Source: IMCC26207 sp037141255 | GTDB lineage: Bacteria > Actinomycetota > Acidimicrobiia > Acidimicrobiales > Microtrichaceae | DNA length: 33,577 nt | Assembly: GCA_037141255.1 (NCBI GenBank) | Contig: JBAXCX010000016.1 | Location: 1-33,577 of the forward strand | Direction: 5' to 3' | Part shown: positions 8,067 to 15,186 of the stretch, piece by piece | Position numbering within the stretch: position 1 is the stretch's first letter | Layout of the letters: every line of letters begins with the position of its first letter | Notes under the pieces: model-generated | Databases searched by the model: none | Seen by the model: the letters and a program-made list of their open reading frames with translations, nothing else | What the model was told of the DNA's origin: nothing | Position numbers and translations under genes: made by a program

Positions 8067-8855
8067 TTAGCCAGCTAGTTCGCGAGACCGCTCGGTGGCC
8101 GCCGCAATCGCGTCAATCAGCGTTTCTTGCAGCTTTCCAGCTTGTAACACGCGCAGTGCCGCCTCGGTGGTTCCACCGGGTGAAGCCACGCGGGCCCGCA
8201 ACTCTGCAGGGTCCCAGTCCCCGTCAATTAACAGACGAGCCGAGCCCAACAAGGTTTGTCGCACGAGTGCATCGGCAGTTGCTCGATCCAAGCCTTGAAG
8301 CACCCCGGCTTCGATCATGGCCTCGGCTATCAAGAACACATAGGCCGGCCCAGAACCAGACACTGCAGTGACCGCATCGAGTTGTGATTCGGGAACACGA
8401 ACCACCGTTCCAACAGCATCCAGAATCAACTCGGCCCAAGCCAGATCAGCCTCGGCAGCCGATGACCCACCACTCATCGCAGCGGCACCCTCGCCGACTA
8501 ATGCTGGCGTGTTTGGCATCGCTCGAATCACCGCCACATCTGCTCCGATGGCAGATTCAAGCGTTGCCAGATTTATGCCAGCAGCAACCGATAACACCCG
8601 CCTCACGCCCAGATTGCGCAGCGCGGCCAAGGCCTCGATCACATGATTGGGCTTGGTGGCCAGAATGACTTGTGGTGCGCCCACGGGCCGCTCGAGCAGT
8701 TTGACCCCAGGGAAAAGCAACGCGAGTTCCCCCCGGCGCTCTTCGGAAACTTCAACGAGTGAAACCTGTTCTGCAACCACCACACCATGGCTCAACAGGC
8801 CGTGGAGCAAGGCAGTTCCCATGGATCCGCCACCAATGAGTTCGAGTTCTTCCAT
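8067..8855 (-). CDS. proC: Pyrroline-5-carboxylate reductase
   Basis: Last step of proline synthesis: reduction of pyrroline-5-carboxylate with NAD(P)H. The N-terminal Rossmann motif is LIGGGSMGTALLHGL. Conserved family segments are RAMPNTPALVGEGAAAM, VSGSGPAYVFLIAEAM, and VASPGGTTEAALRVL. The ATG at 8855 puts the nucleotide motif at residue 5, as usual, giving 262 residues; in-frame starts at 8867 and 8954 are possible but add residues outside the family. It is a single gene on the minus strand with about 130 bp to the SAM hydrolase gene downstream. Confidence 0.94.
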   Translation of the reverse strand: MEELELIGGGSMGTALLHGLLSHGVVVAEQVSLVEVSEERRGELALLFPGVKLLERPVGAPQVILATKPNHVIEALAALRNLGVRRVLSVAAGINLATLESAIGADVAVIRAMPNTPALVGEGAAAMSGGSSAAEADLAWAELILDAVGTVVRVPESQLDAVTAVSGSGPAYVFLIAEAMIEAGVLQGLDRATADALVRQTLLGSARLLIDGDWDPAELRARVASPGGTTEAALRVLQAGKLQETLIDAIAAATERSRELAG

Positions 8856-9041
8856 GGCGGGGAGCATACCGAGCAGAGCGAGCGCCCGAGAGAGCAGTTC
8901 GAAAGCAACCGCTCGGTTCTTGCCGTTGATGCAGTTTGTGTGAAGCAAGGGCAAGGTCCAGGTGCTTCCCCAAACCCCTGAACCTTGCGGCCGTGACTGT
9001 AGGCAGCGGCGACCGAGTTGTCAGCGGGTCCTGCTCCCCGG

Positions 9042-9524
9042 TTAACCCTCGTAGCGCGAGGAAAACCCCAAGCGCATCGCTGGCCTGAAACTCTGTTCCA
9101 CATACGAATAAACCGACCCAAAAAGACGGTCAAGTTCGGCCTCTGTCACCCACTGCACGGGAATCTGCCCCACCAAAAACACTGCATCCTCAGCACCAAT
9201 TGCGAAGCTCAGCCCGTTGAAGCGCAGATTTCGCCTCAGCAAATACTCATAGGCCTGTGCTTTGTTCTCCTCGGGAGCAGGCATGAGATAGGTCTCCACA
9301 TGCAGCGTTCGCTGACGAAGATGGAACCACACCGAGAACATTGCTTTCTCTTCTGCCGAGACCCGAATCATCCAGCGGCGCTCACCCGAGTCGGTGTCTC
9401 GTTCCACCGACTCAACAGTCGGGTTCTGCTGTAGCTGTTCTGCTAGCCACTGCGCTATGCGATCCTCAATCTGGTCAAGCTCCTGCGCACTTGCGGGCGG
9501 CAGAGCATCTTGGGTCATCGACAT
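9042..9524 (-). CDS. YbjN-domain protein
   Basis: A 160-residue protein of the YbjN / type III secretion chaperone-like fold, a superfamily without a settled enzymatic role. The central segment (RWMIRVSAEEKAMFSVWFHLRQRTLHVETYLMPAP) and the YEYLLRRNLRFNGLSFAIG stretch match the mycobacterial protein encoded next to mshA. It overlaps the 3' end of mshA by 10 bp, and this pairing is conserved among actinobacteria, so a supporting role in mycothiol or envelope metabolism is often suspected. A second ATG two codons later (9518) is possible. Confidence 0.82.
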   Translation of the reverse strand: MSMTQDALPPASAQELDQIEDRIAQWLAEQLQQNPTVESVERDTDSGERRWMIRVSAEEKAMFSVWFHLRQRTLHVETYLMPAPEENKAQAYEYLLRRNLRFNGLSFAIGAEDAVFLVGQIPVQWVTEAELDRLFGSVYSYVEQSFRPAMRLGFSSRYEG

Positions 9525-10723
9525 TCCACGAGCTGGCGAACACGCAGATCGCTATACAAGCGGCGGAGCCGGCCAGCCGTGGTAGCCCATGCATAACGAT
9601 CGGACTCCGCTGCTGCAGCCCGGCCCATCGCAGCGGCTCGGTCAGGGTGAGCGAGCAGTTCGTCAATCCGCTGAGCAAACAAACTCGGATCTCGGGAATC
9701 GATCAGGAACCCAGTCTGATCATCTTGAACCAGTGTGCGCAGACCACCCACTGCCGCGGCCACCACCGGTGTTGCGCAGGCCGCAGCCTCGAGCGCCACG
9801 AGCCCAAAGGACTCCGAGCGGCTCGGCACGATGACCACGTCGGCGGCACGGTAAAAAGTGGAGAGCGCATGATGCGGTTGCGGCTCAACCCAAGTCACAC
9901 GCTCTTCCAAGCCAAGCTCCCCGATCAGTGAGTGCACACGGACAAGTTCTTGAGCACCTTCTGCACCGCTGGGCCCACCTACAACAAGCAATCGGGCGTC
10001 TTTATTTTCGAGCTGAGCGAGTGCAGCAACTGCAATCGTTAAGCCTTTCAGCGGTTGGATTCTTCCGACGAAAAGCAAGGTTGGCCGCTGGTCGATTCCG
10101 AGCGCCGTCTGAGCACCAGCGCGATCACCAGGAGAGAAGAAGGCATGGTCAACGCCAGGCGCGACCAACTCAATACGTTCCGGTAGCGCGCCGTAAAACT
10201 GAATCAACTGCTCTGCTTCAACGGGGTTGGAAGCGCAGATTGCATCACAGCAGCCGACCACTTGGGCCTCTGCCTGAGCGCGCTCGAGGGACTCATAATC
10301 GCCCGCCTCGGCCTTAACGCGAGCAAGCGTGTGAAAGGTTGCCACGAGAGGCAAATTGAGATCATGCTTGAGTCGATGCGCGGCTACTGCTGACAGCCAA
10401 TAGTTCGCGTGCAGCACATCGACTGGGGCCAGAGCCAAATCGGCAGCGACGCCATCTGCAAACTCGTCAATGCAAGAAGGTAGGTCTTCTTTAGCGAGGG
10501 CGGGCGGGCCTGCGTCGATGTGCACCACTTCAAAACCGGGCTCAACCGAAACCCGGTCGGGTAGGCCCTCAGCCCACCGACGCACATAGACGCGAACATC
10601 CACACCTGCTTGGGCCAAGGATGCGCCAAGCTCACGCACGTACACGTTCATCCCGCCAGAGTCACCCATTCCAGGTTGCTCAAGGGGAGATGTATGCATG
10701 GACAGAACCGCAACGGAACTCAC
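9515..10723 (-). CDS. mshA: D-inositol-3-phosphate glycosyltransferase (mycothiol synthesis)
   Basis: GT4-family enzyme that joins UDP-GlcNAc to inositol-3-phosphate in the first step of mycothiol synthesis. The family signature SMHTSPLEQPGMGDSGGMNV is present, as are DVLHANYWLSAVAA, FHTLARVKAEAGD and, in the C-terminal GT-B domain, FVGRIQPLKG and the EX7E region VPSRSESFGLVALEAAA. I chose GTG at 10723 because an AAAGGAG ribosome site lies 11 nt before it and the core starts at once; an ATG at 10762 would add 13 residues. Other GT4 enzymes such as sucrose synthases share the fold, but the signature and the YbjN neighbour favour MshA. Confidence 0.9.
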   Translation of the reverse strand: MSSVAVLSMHTSPLEQPGMGDSGGMNVYVRELGASLAQAGVDVRVYVRRWAEGLPDRVSVEPGFEVVHIDAGPPALAKEDLPSCIDEFADGVAADLALAPVDVLHANYWLSAVAAHRLKHDLNLPLVATFHTLARVKAEAGDYESLERAQAEAQVVGCCDAICASNPVEAEQLIQFYGALPERIELVAPGVDHAFFSPGDRAGAQTALGIDQRPTLLFVGRIQPLKGLTIAVAALAQLENKDARLLVVGGPSGAEGAQELVRVHSLIGELGLEERVTWVEPQPHHALSTFYRAADVVIVPSRSESFGLVALEAAACATPVVAAAVGGLRTLVQDDQTGFLIDSRDPSLFAQRIDELLAHPDRAAAMGRAAAAESDRYAWATTAGRLRRLYSDLRVRQLVECR

Positions 10724-10785
10724 AGCTACGTCAACTCCTTTCGCCCAGTTTGATTCCCACAACGCTCGGGGGTGTGCGTCACTTC

Positions 10786-11181
10786 TTAGGCCTCGGTACC
10801 CGAAGCGGCGTCAAGGAGTTCCCGGGCGGCCGCCTCGCTCTCACGCAGAAAGGACTCGTAGATGCGCACAAGCGCCTTCTTCTGCTCTTCGGTGATTCGG
10901 GGATCACGGCGGATTTCAGCCACCACGTTGACCTGACCATCGGGTTCGTCGAGTATCCCCGCACGCACATAGAGCGTCTCGGAGGAAATCTCGAGCGCTC
11001 GTGCGATCTGCTGCAGAATCTCGGCCGAGGGCCTACGCAATCCGCGTTCGATCTGCGACAAGTACGGATTTGACACTCCTGCCATCTCAGACAGCTTGCG
11101 TAGCGAGAGTTGTCCAATGTTGCGCTGTTCACGGATGAACTCTCCGAGGTCGTACCAGCGTCGATCCAGATCTTCCTTCAT
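10786..11181 (-). CDS. XRE-family helix-turn-helix regulator (Rv0474-like)
   Basis: A 131-residue cytoplasmic regulator. Residues 12-66 form the Cro/CI-type DNA-binding domain with FIREQRNIGQLSLRKLSEMA, the recognition region VSNPYLSQIERG and LRRPSAEILQQIARAL. The C-terminal half is a charged helical region (EEQKKALVRIYESFLRESEA). This layout strongly resembles actinobacterial Rv0474-type regulators; the ligand is uncertain. The gene lies between rsiG and mshA on the same strand, with 71-bp and 62-bp gaps, so co-transcription with mshA is possible. Confidence 0.85.
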   Translation of the reverse strand: MKEDLDRRWYDLGEFIREQRNIGQLSLRKLSEMAGVSNPYLSQIERGLRRPSAEILQQIARALEISSETLYVRAGILDEPDGQVNVVAEIRRDPRITEEQKKALVRIYESFLRESEAAARELLDAASGTEA

Positions 11182-11252
11182 GGCGATGATGATACCGCTA
11201 CTGCCGCGAACACTTCGATTGCTGAAGCAAGCAGCGGCTAGATGTGGGTTTG

Positions 11253-11774
11253 CTAGCGAAGCAGGTCATCAACAGTTGCACCGCTGCGGTAGCGGCCGAT
11301 GAGCTCGTCTTGTACCCGATCGATGCGGTCATGCATCTCGTGGCGCAGCTTTGAAACTGCTAGTTCGAGATCACCGATTCCGAGTGCAGCTTGACTCAAA
11401 CGCTCGGTGGGAAGCTCCGTCAGTTGACCCAATTCCGCTGGTGTCAGGATTTCATCAAGCTCGAGAACGATTTCGTCTGCCCACTCTGGCGGCTCAACAT
11501 CTCTCACTGGCCTCGGCAAACCTGGTCCACGAGAATGAGCGGCGAGCGCATCGGGGAGACGCTCAAGCACGTCGTCCTCGGTGACTCCTTCGGTGCGGCG
11601 ATCAAGCTCGACGGTCACCGTGTCGAGTCTGCCCTGCACAATGCGCCGGGCATAGGACAGGCCGTTTTCAAGATCCTGATAGTGATCGCGAATCTCGCGC
11701 AATTCGGGTAAGGAGCAGTCTTCAAGGTTCTCCGGCTCCGAGATGGTGATGAGTTTGATCAGATCGAATCGCAA
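11253..11774 (-). CDS. rsiG: RsiG-like c-di-GMP-binding anti-sigma factor
   Basis: A 173-residue, largely helical protein. It carries the diagnostic c-di-GMP motif E(x3)S(x2)R(x3)Q(x3)D in its first helix (Glu36, Ser40, Arg43, Gln47, Asp51) and a second copy in its last helix (Glu137, Ser141, Arg144, His148, Asp152) with His in place of Gln. In Streptomyces, RsiG bound to c-di-GMP sequesters sigma factor WhiG; homologues occur in non-filamentous actinobacteria. The two helices would pair as an antiparallel coiled coil. The central part (about 60-115) is acidic and Pro-containing. No WhiG-type sigma gene is in the window. The TTG start at 11774 is uncertain. A perfect 16-bp palindrome lies about 40 bp upstream. 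Confidence 0.85.
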   Translation of the reverse strand: MRFDLIKLITISEPENLEDCSLPELREIRDHYQDLENGLSYARRIVQGRLDTVTVELDRRTEGVTEDDVLERLPDALAAHSRGPGLPRPVRDVEPPEWADEIVLELDEILTPAELGQLTELPTERLSQAALGIGDLELAVSKLRHEMHDRIDRVQDELIGRYRSGATVDDLLR

Positions 11775-11813
11775 GTTGGCGGCCTTGTCTGTAGTTCGAA
11801 TTTGAAACGGGGG

Positions 11814-11829
11814 TGCGTGCTAGCACGCA
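11814..11829. promoter_or_regulatory. Perfect 16-bp palindrome upstream of rsiG
   Basis: TGCGTGCTAGCACGCA is fully self-complementary. It lies about 40 bp upstream of the rsiG start and in the gap after the CdsA-like gene. With no loop and no T-run it is a better candidate operator for a dimeric regulator than a terminator. Confidence 0.5.
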
Positions 11830-11916
11830 GAACCTGAGTGGCGTTACCGCGAATGTAGGTCAAGCCCGGCTTAAAAGGTGGAGCACTTCACTCACACTAG
11901 AGCCTTCAGGTTTTCC

Positions 11917-11946
11917 AGACCGGATCATGCCAGATGGGATCATGCC
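11917..11946. repeat. 15-bp tandem duplication across the CdsA-like gene stop codon
   Basis: Two 15-bp units (AGACCGGATCATGCC and AGATGGGATCATGCC) lie head to tail. The second contains the stop codon of the CdsA-like gene, so the duplication sits exactly at the 3' boundary of the coding region. Confidence 0.75.
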
Positions 11947-12977
11947 GGCAGCAGCCAGATACACGCTAGGAACACAGGCGCAGCTAGCAGGTAGGCGTCG
12001 ATGCGGCGAAGCGCTGGGGCGTGGGTGTCGGCCGAGGGCAAAAAATACGATCCAAGCCATTGACCGATCGGACATGCGAGACACACGGCAATCCCCGCAA
12101 CCCAAGCCGAACCGCGGCTAAAGGGCGGAGGGTGAAAGGTGGCGATGGTGAACGTCACAGCGAGCACACCGATCATCCCGCCTATTGGGCCCTCCCATCG
12201 ACTGCTGGCCTCTGCGCCGAGCAGGAACGAACCAGCGTCGTACAAGCTGACAGCGAGCACTAAGAACAGCCCAGCCCACAGACCAGAGCGCACCGTGAGC
12301 ACCACCGAGATTGCAGCAATGGCCGGTAACACAGTTCCAATCACCGTGGGGGCAGCTGACGAGGCTTGCAGCCCGAAGAGCAGGTGGAGCAGAACGGCAA
12401 CTAGGGGCAGAACAATCAAGGCGCTCCCAGCCATTCCCGTGCTGTAGGCCGCAGCAATCGGCATGAGGCCCGCACCGAAGGCGGCCACAAGTCTGAACAG
12501 GCCGCCAGAACTCAGCCGATGAGAAGCATCCTCTGTGCCCTCTTCAGGCGCCCGTGCTGCTTGTTCACGCTGCCAGACGGTGACGATCTGATACCCCGCG
12601 GCAGCAGACACCACGGACCACACAACCGCTGTCCAAACTCGACCGCTCGTTGCAGCTGCGAGAACAATAAAGAACCAGAACAATCCGAGCCGGATTCTCG
12701 GGCCGCGAGTCTCGGGAGTTACCAACAGGCCACCCAGTTGCGTCCTCAGGCTGATCTTGCTGACCGCCTCCGGGGTTGGCTCCGCTCCGAGAGCCTCCGC
12801 CGCGGTTGGGTCCTCAGAAATCTGTTCGGCAGCGTTCGCAGTAGCAGCGTTCATCTCAGCAGCCCGCTGCGCCGCCCGCCGTGGACGAACCACCGGTGCG
12901 ACAACAACCACTTGGTTCTCTTGGGTCGATGGTTCTGTGGTCACCACAGGAACCCCCACTTGGGTGGGCCGACTCAT
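11940..12977 (-). CDS. CdsA-like membrane protein (degenerate phosphatidate cytidylyltransferase)
   Basis: A polytopic membrane protein of 345 residues. After an Ala/Glu-rich cytoplasmic N-terminus of about 90 residues come some eight hydrophobic helices. The last third resembles the CTP:phosphatidate cytidylyltransferase core: SLYDAGSFLLGAE, SSRWEGPIGGMIG and, near the end, PALRRIDAYLLAAPVF, in place of the usual KD...GGxxDRxDS signature. The Lys-Asp pair and the second acidic cluster are only partly kept, so activity is not assured. The ATG at 12977 follows AAGG by 7 nt; a GTG at 12998 would add seven residues. It is divergent from the histidine phosphatase gene. Confidence 0.65.
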   Translation of the reverse strand: MSRPTQVGVPVVTTEPSTQENQVVVVAPVVRPRRAAQRAAEMNAATANAAEQISEDPTAAEALGAEPTPEAVSKISLRTQLGGLLVTPETRGPRIRLGLFWFFIVLAAATSGRVWTAVVWSVVSAAAGYQIVTVWQREQAARAPEEGTEDASHRLSSGGLFRLVAAFGAGLMPIAAAYSTGMAGSALIVLPLVAVLLHLLFGLQASSAAPTVIGTVLPAIAAISVVLTVRSGLWAGLFLVLAVSLYDAGSFLLGAEASSRWEGPIGGMIGVLAVTFTIATFHPPPFSRGSAWVAGIAVCLACPIGQWLGSYFLPSADTHAPALRRIDAYLLAAPVFLACIWLLPA

Positions 12978-13035
12978 CTTCGGGCCTTGAGCAGGCACGG
13001 CTGACTAAAACTCACCCCACAAGATTACTCAGGAA

Positions 13036-13050
13036 GGGGTCAAAGACCCC
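13036..13050. promoter_or_regulatory. Short inverted repeat in divergent intergenic region
   Basis: GGGGTC-AAA-GACCCC lies between the divergent CdsA-like and histidine phosphatase genes, about 35 bp upstream of the -10 box of the latter. It could be an operator; arms of 6 bp are short and may occur by chance. Confidence 0.25.
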
Positions 13051-13083
13051 AACGCGAAAGCACAACAACTGCAGGTCGGCTGG

Positions 13084-13096
13084 TATCTTCACCCCA
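13084..13096 (+). promoter_or_regulatory. -10 box of a leaderless promoter for histidine phosphatase
   Basis: TATCTT (13084-13089) is followed by exactly 7 nt and then the GTG start. A transcript from this box would begin at or within a base of the GTG, leaving no room for a ribosome site. No clear -35 element is seen. Confidence 0.5.
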
Positions 13097-13681
13097 GTGA
13101 CCAGCCTGCTTCTTGTGCGACATGGACAATCCGTTTGGAATGCCGACGGTCGTTGGCAAGGCCAAGAGAACCCTCCCCTGACCGAGTTGGGCCGAGAACA
13201 AGCCCGCCTTGCCTCTCATGGCGTCGGCGCAGTTGACGCCATTTATTGCTCACCCCTAGACCGCGCAGCCACGACAGCGATGATTATCGCTGAGCAGATC
13301 GGGGTGGGTCCGATTCTGTTGCTACCTGGGCTCATGGAACGTCATGCCGGCGAGTGGCAAGGATTGACTCGAGACGAGATTGAAGAGCAATACCCGGGGT
13401 ATCTTGATGCTGGAACGCGCCCACCTGCTTGGGAGGATGACGATGAAGTCGAGGCCCGTGTCATGGCGGCCTTGGATGAGATTGCTGAGCAGCACCCCGA
13501 TGGGCATGTGCTCGCTGTGGCCCACGCTGGGGTGATATTCGCAGTTGAGCGCATCATCGGGGCCGAATGGGAACGCCTAGCTAACTTGGGTGGCCGCTGG
13601 CTTGAACACGCCAATGGCACCTGGACCATCGGCAATCGAATTCACCTACTGATCGACGAGACCATTCCCGATCAAATCTGA
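13097..13681 (+). CDS. Histidine phosphatase family protein (phosphoglycerate mutase-like)
   Basis: A 194-residue cytosolic phosphatase of the histidine phosphatase superfamily, branch 1. The catalytic LLLVRHGQSVWN gives the phosphorylated His at residue 8. Other family residues are in YCSPLDRAATTA, ERHAGEWQGLTRDEI and VLAVAHAGVIFAVE with the second catalytic His. I chose GTG at 13097 because the conserved strand begins three codons later and a TATCTT box stands 7 nt upstream; the reading frame is open further upstream but crosses the divergent gene. The substrate cannot be told. The 3' end overlaps a convergent small gene by 10 bp. Confidence 0.85.
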   Translation: MTSLLLVRHGQSVWNADGRWQGQENPPLTELGREQARLASHGVGAVDAIYCSPLDRAATTAMIIAEQIGVGPILLLPGLMERHAGEWQGLTRDEIEEQYPGYLDAGTRPPAWEDDDEVEARVMAALDEIAEQHPDGHVLAVAHAGVIFAVERIIGAEWERLANLGGRWLEHANGTWTIGNRIHLLIDETIPDQI

Positions 13682-13995
13682 TCTGAAGTTGCTGCCGAAG
13701 CGAACCGGTCTTGCGGAACCGCAGTCGCAATCTGCGAAGCCGCAGAATCCCCAAGCGAACCATCCGTTGAGATCTGCTCAAGCGTGGTAATCGCCTGCTC
13801 CACTGCTGCAAGATCAGCTTCGAGCTGATCGAGCGCTGCGAGTTCGTCCTGGTCCGCTGCCGAATCTGGTGTGCTTGGTACATCTGGTGCGGTTGGTACA
13901 TCTGGTGTGCTTGGTACATCTGCAGCACCGGTTACGTCTGCCGCAGTTAGGTCTGCAGTTGTTGAATCCGTGGTGGGTTGGCCGATGTTCTCCAT
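13672..13995 (-). CDS. Small acidic protein with Pro-Asp repeats and a coiled-coil segment
   Basis: A 107-residue hypothetical protein, strongly acidic. The N-terminal half is Thr/Ala/Asp/Pro-rich with three copies of a six-residue unit (Val-Pro-Ser/Thr-Thr/Ala-Pro-Asp) from an 18-bp array. Residues 50-80 form a heptad-like helix (ELAALDQLEADLAAVEQAI) that resembles the coiled coil of DksA/TraR-type proteins, but the zinc-finger part is absent. The start is ATG at 13995. It converges on and overlaps the phosphatase gene by 10 bp. The function is unknown; the helix supports a real protein, but the low-complexity half lowers certainty. Confidence 0.6.
   Translation of the reverse strand: MENIGQPTTDSTTADLTAADVTGAADVPSTPDVPTAPDVPSTPDSAADQDELAALDQLEADLAAVEQAITTLEQISTDGSLGDSAASQIATAVPQDRFASAATSDQI
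13868..13921. repeat. 18-bp tandem repeat, 3 copies
   Basis: Three head-to-tail 18-bp units (GGTGTGCTTGGTACATCT; the middle copy has two changes) encode the Val-Pro-Ser-Thr-Pro-Asp units of the small acidic protein. The period preserves the frame. Confidence 0.92.
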
Positions 13996-14089
13996 GGTCT
14001 TCAGAGACTACTAGTCAGCACTCCGACCGCGAATCCTTGGCCTGCCAAAGCATGTCGCCCTTGGCACTGCCGATACGCTCCACGATTGC

Positions 14090-14605
14090 GTGTTTGTCAC
14101 CCTGTTCATCCAACGATTACACATCCAAGAATTGTTCATCCAAGGATTGCACATCCAACGATTCGTTGGCACTGCTCCTCATCCGCCAACGCTGCTTGGG
14201 CAGGTGCAAGGAGAAACCCTTGGCAGAGCACTGTTGATTGCCGTGGTTCTGATTACCCCCTATGTGATTTACAAGATGCGCCAGGTCCGCGCTGTCCGCC
14301 GAGCCCATGACGCAGCAGTCGCTGCGGATGCTGCTGCATTGAAGGCGGGGGACCTCACTCCCCTACCGGCACTGGAAGATGTGATCCGAGACATCTCGTT
14401 TGTGGTGACCGAGGCCAAGGCGAACGGCGGCGCAATTTTGGTCATCCCAGCGCAGGTCACGGTGAGTCACCGAGAGGCGAGCGATCAGATCGTGGACCTG
14501 TTAGTCAACGACGCGCTGCGCCGGTCAGGCCTTGTTATCGCCGGCCAAGAGGTCACACCCGAGGGCCGCCTGCTGCATTGCGTACCGGCTGCTTCCCAAG
14601 CGTGA
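14090..14605 (+). CDS. Single-pass membrane protein of unknown function
   Basis: A 171-residue protein that I do not recognise. Its first 25 residues come from a four-copy 15-bp array and repeat a His/Phe-Ile-Gln-x-Leu unit. One transmembrane helix follows (about residues 47-61, LLIAVVLITPYVIY), then a basic stretch (KMRQVRAVRR), an Ala-rich helix and a soluble C-terminal domain (DVIRDISFVVTEAKANGGAILVIPAQVTVSHREASDQIVDLL). The GTG at 14090 lies 11 nt after a TACGCT box. An internal GTG near residue 39 would drop the repeat and leave the TM domain intact, so the N-terminus is open. Confidence 0.6.
   Translation: MFVTLFIQRLHIQELFIQGLHIQRFVGTAPHPPTLLGQVQGETLGRALLIAVVLITPYVIYKMRQVRAVRRAHDAAVAADAAALKAGDLTPLPALEDVIRDISFVVTEAKANGGAILVIPAQVTVSHREASDQIVDLLVNDALRRSGLVIAGQEVTPEGRLLHCVPAASQA
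14105..14164. repeat. 15-bp tandem repeat, 4 degenerate copies
   Basis: Four head-to-tail 15-bp units share ATCCAA at the same place and alternate TTC and CAC at their first codon, suggesting duplication of a 30-bp pair. They lie at the 5' end of the single-pass membrane protein gene, or just upstream of it if the internal start is used. Confidence 0.88.
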
Positions 14606-14717
14606 AACGGGTTGACCGAGGCCTGTACTCTTTGCTGCGCAGCCGTACTTTTGCGCCGCAATAATCCTTTTCCTCTGCAGTCGTACTCCGAGACGCAATC
14701 CAAGATGGGTGATCCAG

Positions 14718-15026
14718 ATGCCTGCAACAGCCACCATGCAACCAACAATTATCGAGCCAGGTGGTGCAACGACCACCGTGACCGAGGAACGACTCGAGAC
14801 CGAGGACGGACCCGTTGCGCATATCGTCAAGACCAAGCGCAACGAAGACGCCGCTGCCAAAGTACTTGCTGCTCGTGTTGAAGGAACCCCGCTCGAGGCA
14901 CTGTGCGGCCACGTCTGGGTGCCTTCACGTGACCCGAAGCAGTTGCCCGTGTGCCAAAAGTGCAAGGACATTTATCAGATGTATAAAGGCATGAACGACG
15001 GGCTCGACGACACCCCCAAGATGTAG
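14718..15026 (+). CDS. DUF3039 family protein
   Basis: A 102-residue protein of the actinobacterial DUF3039 family. The conserved C-terminal part reads ALCGHVWVPSRDPKQLPVCQKCKDIY, with CGxVWxPxRDP and the CxxC pair, suggesting metal binding through three cysteines. The N-terminal 35 residues are Thr/Glu-rich and variable. The ATG at 14718 is preceded by a GGGTGA-like ribosome site; a GTG at 14709 is possible. No function is established. It is followed by a structured intergenic element. Confidence 0.88.
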   Translation: MPATATMQPTIIEPGGATTTVTEERLETEDGPVAHIVKTKRNEDAAAKVLAARVEGTPLEALCGHVWVPSRDPKQLPVCQKCKDIYQMYKGMNDGLDDTPKM

Positions 15027-15039
15027 CCGGCCGCGATCT

Positions 15040-15078
15040 GCAGCGCGCGTCTGCACGGCGCGTTTGCACTGCGCGTCT
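15040..15078. repeat. 13-bp tandem repeat, 3 degenerate copies, intergenic
   Basis: Three 13-bp units of the form GCASBGCGCGTYT run from 13 bp after the DUF3039 stop into the left arm of a long hairpin. Here, between genes, the period is not a multiple of three, unlike the arrays inside genes. Confidence 0.7.
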
Positions 15079-15124
15079 GCAGCGCTTTTTCGACACATAC
15101 TGTCGAAAAAGCGCTCCAGACGCG
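15072..15124. terminator. Long near-perfect hairpin between DUF3039 and the ABC transporter
   Basis: Arms 15072-15095 and 15101-15124 are complementary over 24 positions with one C-C mismatch, around a 5-nt CATAC loop. The innermost 15 bp are perfect and contain T5/A5 blocks. It probably ends transcription from DUF3039 and insulates the transporter, although the T-run is inside the stem and not after it, so another role (processing site, palindromic repeat) is possible. Confidence 0.65.
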
Positions 15125-15186
15125 TTTCAGTCGGTCGGCGCGATCATTTGCGCGTTACCCTCTGTCAACCTTTAGAAAGGAAACCC

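Noticed and set aside
11860..11942. 27-codon ORF starting at the CdsA-like stop (ATGA)
   Set aside because: The ATG is created by the 15-bp duplication and the peptide has no domain or TM signal; the overlap alone is not enough.
12881..13096. Longer N-terminus for the histidine phosphatase
   Set aside because: The upstream frame overlaps the divergent CdsA-like gene and is Pro/Arg-rich; the RHG motif is expected near the N-terminus.
14105..14164. Possible CRISPR-like array
   Set aside because: The 15-bp units are contiguous with no unique spacers, and no cas genes are present.
13869..14237. Plus-strand frame with repeated Val/Cys-Leu-Val-His units
   Set aside because: It is the antisense reading of the 18-bp array in the small acidic protein and runs across two genes.
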